Shown: piece by piece, positions 59,185 through 64,000 of the stretch
How the letters are laid out: each line of letters starts with the position of its first letter
How positions within the stretch are numbered: the stretch's first letter is position 1
Assembly: GCF_000194605.1 (NCBI RefSeq)
Contig: NC_015321.1
Span: 372,001-436,000, forward strand
Length of the DNA: 64,000 nucleotides
Origin: Fluviicola taffensis DSM 16823
Lineage (GTDB): Bacteria; Bacteroidota; Bacteroidia; Flavobacteriales_D; Crocinitomicaceae
Reading direction: 5' to 3'
The notes under the pieces: generated by a model
What the model was told of the DNA's origin: nothing
What the model saw: the letters and a program-made list of their open reading frames with translations, nothing else
The model's database searches: none
Position numbers and translations under genes: made by a program

Positions 59185-62100
59185 TTACTTAAGAACCGTT
59201 ATATGACCCGTCAAATCGTATTTCACAAAGTCTTTTCCAAGTGCTGAAATTTTGTAGACATAAATTCCATCTTGAACAACCTTTTTACGATAAGTCGCAT
59301 CCCAACCAAAGTTTACATCGGTTGACTCATAAATCACTTCTCCCCATCGATCAAAAATGAGGATATGGAATTCTGAAATATTGGTATACTTCACTCGGAA
59401 AACATCGTTGAATCCATCACCCGTTCCTGGTGTAAAGGAATTAGGCACATACAAAGTAGATGTTTCAGACAAACCAATAAAAATACTATCAATTGCAATA
59501 CAGCCATTGCTATCTATCACTGTCACAGCAAACCAATTGGAACTAACAACAGTTGTCATTGGATTGTGAATGGAGTTATCATCCAAGCTACCTTCACTCG
59601 ACCAAAAGTAACTAAAAGGCGCTGTTCCTCCAGTAGTTTGTGCATTCAAATGAATTACATTTCCGTATTGTACATCCAATACGTTTGATGCAGTTGCATT
59701 GATTGATATCGGTGGATAGAGACTAATCTGAATCGTAACAATACTATCGCAGGTACTAGTAGGAAATACTTGCGTATAAGTTCCTGCTTGTGTGTAAAGA
59801 ATGTTATTGTGAATAAAACTCTCTCCCACGCACATATCATGAATAATTGTTGAAAATTTGGGTGGAAGCACTGTTAAGTCAAGTGTGGCAATACTATCAC
59901 AGCCTGAAAAAGAGACCAGAGTATCAGTATATATTCCCGTTGTTTGATAATACTGATTTCCTAATTGAACGCTGTCTCCACTGCAAATAATAGAATCCAC
60001 TAGTGATGAAGCTCCACTCACAAACAGATTCGTAATGGTAAAATCATAACAACCTGCTACATTTTGAAGTGAATCAATATAAACTCCAGAAGTATTGACA
60101 AAAATAGATGGTGTAATTTCCAAACTATCTCCTAAGCAGATGACCACATGATTCGTATCAATTTGCGATTCTAATATCAAAACAGAGATTTGAATGATGC
60201 TATCACATCCATTTACTGATTGCAATACTTCGCTATAGATTCCTGGCAAATAATACACTCCTGAAATCAAAATAGAATCTCCTGTACAAACAAAATAATC
60301 GTGATTGATTAGCCCATTCATTACTACGTGATAATCCATGAAAAAAGTATCTACACATCCGTTGATATTGACGATTTTTGAGATTTGATAAATCCCAGTA
60401 TCAGCTGGAGTTAAGGGCGAAAGAATCAAACTATCTCCAATAAACACTTGATTTGAAGGTGTAATCCACTCATAGGTGGTGTGAACTGAAGAGGGAAAAA
60501 TAATTTGTGTGTTATTGCAGTCTACAATTGCTTGTGGATCAATAAACGTAATTGAATCTACAGTAACTTGTTTAGACGCAGCATTTCCACAAGCATCAAA
60601 GATTCGAACGGTATAAACTCCAGGAATACTAACCAAAAAGGTATTACTCGATTGGAGAGGAAATAATTCAGGTCCTGCAATAATCTCATATTGATATGGA
60701 GCCACTCCTTTACTTGTATCGGGAATCAACTCTAAATGTAAACTGTTATTACAAAGAATCGTATTGTTTGTCAAAACATCCGGAAACTCATACGGTTCAA
60801 TAGTGATTGTGTCAATGATCAAGGCACAAGGCATCGGAGTATCATTGATTTCATACTGAGGAGTACCTTCGAATTCAAATGTAATTTCATAAGGCCCAGA
60901 TGGTAAATTTAAGAGCGAATCATTATTAAATGCACCGTAATAACTAAAGGGTACCTCATCGAGAATCGTATCGTTTACAATATCACGTATAATGACATAC
61001 CCGCCTCCATGCATCGTAAAATAAATCTTATTTTCACCAGGGCAGCCTCTGCGATAACTATGATCATACCCCAAACTTGTCACATCCTGTGGATGAATGA
61101 TAAATGTTCCTGGAAGTTCATTTCCGCAGTCGTCAATAACTTTGTAGGTATACGTTCCAATAGCCAAATTACTCAGGAAAAAATAATCCGCCCCAGGAAC
61201 GGTATCAGGATAGGAATAGGTATCTGAATAGGCAAATTCCGGATTAGTACTTCCAAGTGTTGCTGGACCTGAAAGTAAAACAAGACGAGAATTCGTGCTA
61301 AATCCACTCGTGTGAATCCTGTATGTACCAACAACTGAATCTATACAAGCATCATAAACAACTTCCCCGTTTATAATAACGGGAGGTGCTTCACCTGGAA
61401 TCAAGTAATCCTGTTCAAACGTTTGCCCACAGCCATCTGTAATTAGCAAATGATAACTTTCTCCTGGAACCAATGGATTTGGCATAGCCACACCTGCAAT
61501 CGGCATACCACCAGAAGCTGTTCCTGAAGCAGTAACCAAACCTGTAGCGAGATCTGTTAATGTGTAAGTAAGTGGCTGTTTCAGAAAAGTATGGTAGGGT
61601 AAAACACTCGGGGTATTTTCAAAGACTGCATTCACCGAATTCCCACACTGGTTAAAACTGTATTTCGGATAAAAGATAAACGGATAGGTATTCTGAACAG
61701 GTGAAACAATCTGATCTCCGCAGGCATTGGTAACTGCTACCTGGATATAATCTCCGTACGTAAGTCCGGAAATATCTTGTACAATCTGAATATAGCCGTG
61801 CGTATCCAAATGAGACGAGTCGATGATTGTCTCGGTTGTCAAGTTGAAATTTCCGTTTGAGGTACTATATTGGTAATTCAACGGATAACGCAATTTATCC
61901 ATCATCAGATAAAATGAAATACGCATGGTATCACACCCTATCTTTTCAGACGACAGATCACTTCCAAACATCATATCTGTTTGAGCATCCTGAATGGTTA
62001 CTGCAATTGTTCTCAAATTATTGCACCCATCTGTTGCTTTAATAGTGTAATTTCCTGCAGAAAGATTTTGAAAAGAAGAGCTTGTTTGAGTCGGTGTGGG

Positions 62101-62529
62101 AACTCCTGATGCAGGGATCAATTGCCACGTAAAAGGCGCTAAACCAGTACTTGGAACCAAATTTCCGACCAAACTCCCCGTATTATCTCCAGGGCAATAT
62201 GGAGCAACTTTAGAAGGCACAAAATCAATCATGGAATAAGTTCCTGTTACCGTTATCGATTGTGGAGAATGATTTCCTGCAGCATCTGCTACATCAACGG
62301 TATAATTCCCAGGTGGAAGAGAAGTAAACGAGCTGTTGGTTTGAATAGGTTGAATAACAGGTCCGGAAACAATGCTGTAAGTAAGCGGAGGATTCGTTGT
62401 TGAGGCAGTGATTGTAATTCCTCCATTGTTGGGGCAAGTACTCACCGTTGAAGTTACAGAACTCACCGTCAACTGACCAAAAATCGATTCGGAAAGGAGA
62501 AAAAGGAAAAAGAGTAACGGAAGCTTCAT
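59185..62529 (-). CDS. Large T9SS type B secreted protein with SprB-like repeats
   Basis: The product is 1114 residues from ATG 62529, which precedes the signal MKLPLLFFLFLLSESIFGQ; an upstream ATG at 62538 adds 3 residues. Repeated modules of about 100 residues resemble SprB/Ig-like repeats: SIVSGPVIQPIQTNSSFTSL and later FLVSIPGVYTVRIFDACGNA; many Cys and Thr/Ser residues occur between. The C-terminus has the CHU_C type B ending: YVPNSFTPGTGDGFNDVF, FDRWGEVIYE, FGWDATY, GIYVYKI. It is likely a surface-displayed adhesin or gliding-related protein. Confidence 0.92.
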   Translation of the reverse strand: MKLPLLFFLFLLSESIFGQLTVSSVTSTVSTCPNNGGITITASTTNPPLTYSIVSGPVIQPIQTNSSFTSLPPGNYTVDVADAAGNHSPQSITVTGTYSMIDFVPSKVAPYCPGDNTGSLVGNLVPSTGLAPFTWQLIPASGVPTPTQTSSSFQNLSAGNYTIKATDGCNNLRTIAVTIQDAQTDMMFGSDLSSEKIGCDTMRISFYLMMDKLRYPLNYQYSTSNGNFNLTTETIIDSSHLDTHGYIQIVQDISGLTYGDYIQVAVTNACGDQIVSPVQNTYPFIFYPKYSFNQCGNSVNAVFENTPSVLPYHTFLKQPLTYTLTDLATGLVTASGTASGGMPIAGVAMPNPLVPGESYHLLITDGCGQTFEQDYLIPGEAPPVIINGEVVYDACIDSVVGTYRIHTSGFSTNSRLVLLSGPATLGSTNPEFAYSDTYSYPDTVPGADYFFLSNLAIGTYTYKVIDDCGNELPGTFIIHPQDVTSLGYDHSYRRGCPGENKIYFTMHGGGYVIIRDIVNDTILDEVPFSYYGAFNNDSLLNLPSGPYEITFEFEGTPQYEINDTPMPCALIIDTITIEPYEFPDVLTNNTILCNNSLHLELIPDTSKGVAPYQYEIIAGPELFPLQSSNTFLVSIPGVYTVRIFDACGNAASKQVTVDSITFIDPQAIVDCNNTQIIFPSSVHTTYEWITPSNQVFIGDSLILSPLTPADTGIYQISKIVNINGCVDTFFMDYHVVMNGLINHDYFVCTGDSILISGVYYLPGIYSEVLQSVNGCDSIIQISVLILESQIDTNHVVICLGDSLEITPSIFVNTSGVYIDSLQNVAGCYDFTITNLFVSGASSLVDSIICSGDSVQLGNQYYQTTGIYTDTLVSFSGCDSIATLDLTVLPPKFSTIIHDMCVGESFIHNNILYTQAGTYTQVFPTSTCDSIVTIQISLYPPISINATASNVLDVQYGNVIHLNAQTTGGTAPFSYFWSSEGSLDDNSIHNPMTTVVSSNWFAVTVIDSNGCIAIDSIFIGLSETSTLYVPNSFTPGTGDGFNDVFRVKYTNISEFHILIFDRWGEVIYESTDVNFGWDATYRKKVVQDGIYVYKISALGKDFVKYDLTGHITVLK

Positions 62530-62604
62530 GGAGGTCATTATTAAGTAATCAGTTCTTATTCAAAACGCAACATCACTCAGAGCGTTGCTGTTTAATCCAA
62601 ATAA

Positions 62605-62638
62605 AAATGGCAGTTAACTATTGAATCAACTGCCATTT
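62605..62638 (-). terminator. Rho-independent terminator after the TolC-type gene
   Basis: The perfect 11-bp stem AAATGGCAGTT / AACTGCCATTT with a 12-nt loop is followed on the minus strand by T-rich sequence, 19 nt past the stop at 62658. Confidence 0.8.
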
Positions 62639-62657
62639 AACTTCATTGATAAGTCAG

Positions 62658-64000
62658 CTATTTCCAACCTCCACCTAGTGCTCTGTACAAATTAACAACA
62701 GATTGCAATTGATCCAACTTGTCATTGATTCCATTCATTTGAGCAGCAATTAAATTTTGTTCCGAGCTCAATACGTCTGTGTAATTCGTCTCAGAACGAT
62801 TACTCAGTAATTCTCGTGTATTATCCACAGCAGTTGTTAAAGATTCAATCTGTTTGTTGCGAATAAGTTCTCTTTCTGTAGCATTTTGATAGGAAAAAAG
62901 CGCGTTTGAGACTTCCATCCCACTTTTTAAAATCACATCTTGAAAATTGTAAAATGCAACTTGTTGTTCTGCCTTCGCTGCTCTCAAACGCGCTTTGTTT
63001 TGACCTCTATTGAATATTGGTTGAACCAAGCCACCAATAATATTGTAAAAAAGTGATTTACTAAAAATTTCCTGAATTTTAAAACTAGCAAAACCACCAT
63101 TCGCAGTTAATGTCAACGATGGATAGAAATACGTTTTAGCAACATTCGTGTTTTCAAATGCCGATATAAAAGAATACTCTGCAGCTTGAACATCCGGTCT
63201 GTTTTTCAACAACTGAGAGGAAACTCCTAATCTTAAATCGGCAAAAATTACTTGCGTATCCAATTCACCACGCTCAATCTTCCCTGGTCCTTGTCCCAAT
63301 AAGTAATTCATTAAGTTTTCAGCCTGCCAAATTTTGTTTTGTAAATCTGGAACCATTACTTCAGCAGCATATTGGTTGGCCTCACTTTGTAACACTTCAG
63401 CACTTGTCACTTTCCCTGATTCTTGCAAAGCAGTTAATGTGAGAACTTGTTGCTTTCGAATTTCGATCGTTTCTTGAGTAATCTTCAATTGCTTATCAAA
63501 AGCCAATAAGTTGTAATAAGCATTTGCAATATCAGCAATCAATTGTGTTTGAATGGCTCTTTTAGATGCATCACTCTGTAACATTCCAGCTAAAGCTCCT
63601 CTTTTGGCACTCCGTAATTTCCCCCAAATATCTGCTTCCCAAGATGTGCCCAATTGAAGTCGATTGGTATGTGTGGTCAATTGCAATAATCCAGGAGGGG
63701 CGTTTACCGCTCTTTGAGATTGTTTTGCATCTGTTGAAGTAATATCTAATTGAAGTGTAGGCAAAAACGCCATTTTACTTTGTTTCAAATATGCCTGACT
63801 TGCATTGATTCGCTCCACAGCTTGTTTCAAATTCAAGTTCTGAGCAAGACCTCTCTCAATCAAACTTCGTAGTTGCGGATCGGAAAAAAGCTTGTCCCAC
63901 GCTACATCTGCCATTGATGTGGTATCTTCTGATGCGTTATCGCGATACAATTCTGTGGATTTCACATCATCTGGTCGCTCATAACGAGTTGTCACACAAC
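62658..64000 (-). CDS. TolC/NodT-family outer-membrane efflux lipoprotein (5' end outside window)
   Basis: The frame is open to the right edge, so the start is missing. A GTG at 63995 is not the start: the in-frame codon before it is Cys, giving C-V-T-T-R-Y-E-R-P-D, the usual mature start of OprM/NodT lipoproteins (lipid-anchored Cys), with the signal peptide beyond the window. Family motifs are visible: WDKLFSDPQLRSLIERGLAQ, LNLKQAVERI, LQLGTSWEADIWGKLRSAKR, and YFYPSLTLTANGGF. It is the outer channel of a tripartite pump; its adaptor and pump genes should lie just past the right edge. It is distinct from the TolC protein at 23370. Confidence 0.93.
   Translation of the reverse strand, partial: CVTTRYERPDDVKSTELYRDNASEDTTSMADVAWDKLFSDPQLRSLIERGLAQNLNLKQAVERINASQAYLKQSKMAFLPTLQLDITSTDAKQSQRAVNAPPGLLQLTTHTNRLQLGTSWEADIWGKLRSAKRGALAGMLQSDASKRAIQTQLIADIANAYYNLLAFDKQLKITQETIEIRKQQVLTLTALQESGKVTSAEVLQSEANQYAAEVMVPDLQNKIWQAENLMNYLLGQGPGKIERGELDTQVIFADLRLGVSSQLLKNRPDVQAAEYSFISAFENTNVAKTYFYPSLTLTANGGFASFKIQEIFSKSLFYNIIGGLVQPIFNRGQNKARLRAAKAEQQVAFYNFQDVILKSGMEVSNALFSYQNATERELIRNKQIESLTTAVDNTRELLSNRSETNYTDVLSSEQNLIAAQMNGINDKLDQLQSVVNLYRALGGGWK

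Noticed and set aside
1-64000. CRISPR array, IS element, prophage, rRNA operon
   Set aside because: No regularly spaced direct repeats, transposase, phage structural genes or rRNA sequence were found on reading both strands.

Overview
The window looks like chromosomal DNA of an AT-rich member of the Bacteroidota, most likely Flavobacteriales (a Fluviicola/Crocinitomicaceae-like relative is my guess and is not proven). The evidence is three large secreted proteins ending in the gliding-motility-associated (type B, CHU_C) C-terminal domain of the type IX secretion system, a GldM-C-like protein, a PafA-type phosphatase, an 'alternative GlmU' protein, a LytS/LytTR pair, and many promoters with the Bacteroidota -7 box TAnnTTTG.

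Layout. 1-6955: a truncated delta-60-repeat secreted protein, divergent from a secreted 962-residue protein and a fibronectin-III protein, then a secreted DNA/RNA non-specific endonuclease with a Cys/His tail. 7061-8152: one secreted MORN-variant gene bounded by an inverted repeat, with an attC-like foldback at its 3' end. 8142-11968: a minus-strand operon of Na+/solute symporter, HAD phosphatase, alternative GlmU and a small unknown protein. 12035-15541: trigger factor, tRNA-Leu(UAG) and a PafA-type alkaline phosphatase. 15822-25486: a multidrug-efflux locus (MarR regulator, RND adaptor, RND pump, TolC) bracketed by a LytS-type sensor kinase and a LytTR response regulator. 25733-30910: a second alkaline-phosphatase-superfamily protein, a YchJ protein, a beta-lactamase-like lipoprotein, an AT-rich pair of unknown genes, a GldM-C-like protein and a small lipoprotein. 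30947-36790: a CHU_C protein, a DEAD-box helicase, a membrane protein and class I fumarase. 36880-41390: a repeat-rich stretch holding a GIY-YIG protein, a sensor kinase, a GT9 heptosyltransferase-like protein and a small secreted protein. 41463-54506: an M1 peptidase, small proteins, a ClC transporter with CBS domains, a CHU_C protein, an M16 peptidase pair and nitronate monooxygenase. 54660-64000: a HAEPLYID-like outer-membrane protein, an MBOAT acyltransferase with an SGNH-like partner, a small lipoprotein, a CHU_C protein and a truncated TolC-type lipoprotein.

Most genes are housekeeping or envelope functions. The less ordinary content is in the DNA between genes: a cassette-like single-gene insertion; several palindromic repeat families around the fumarase to M1-peptidase stretch; heptamer repeats next to three genes; and a fixed 4-nt spacing between a -7 box and the ATG at seven genes, which predicts leaderless mRNAs. 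No rRNA operon, CRISPR array, prophage, transposase or integrase was seen.
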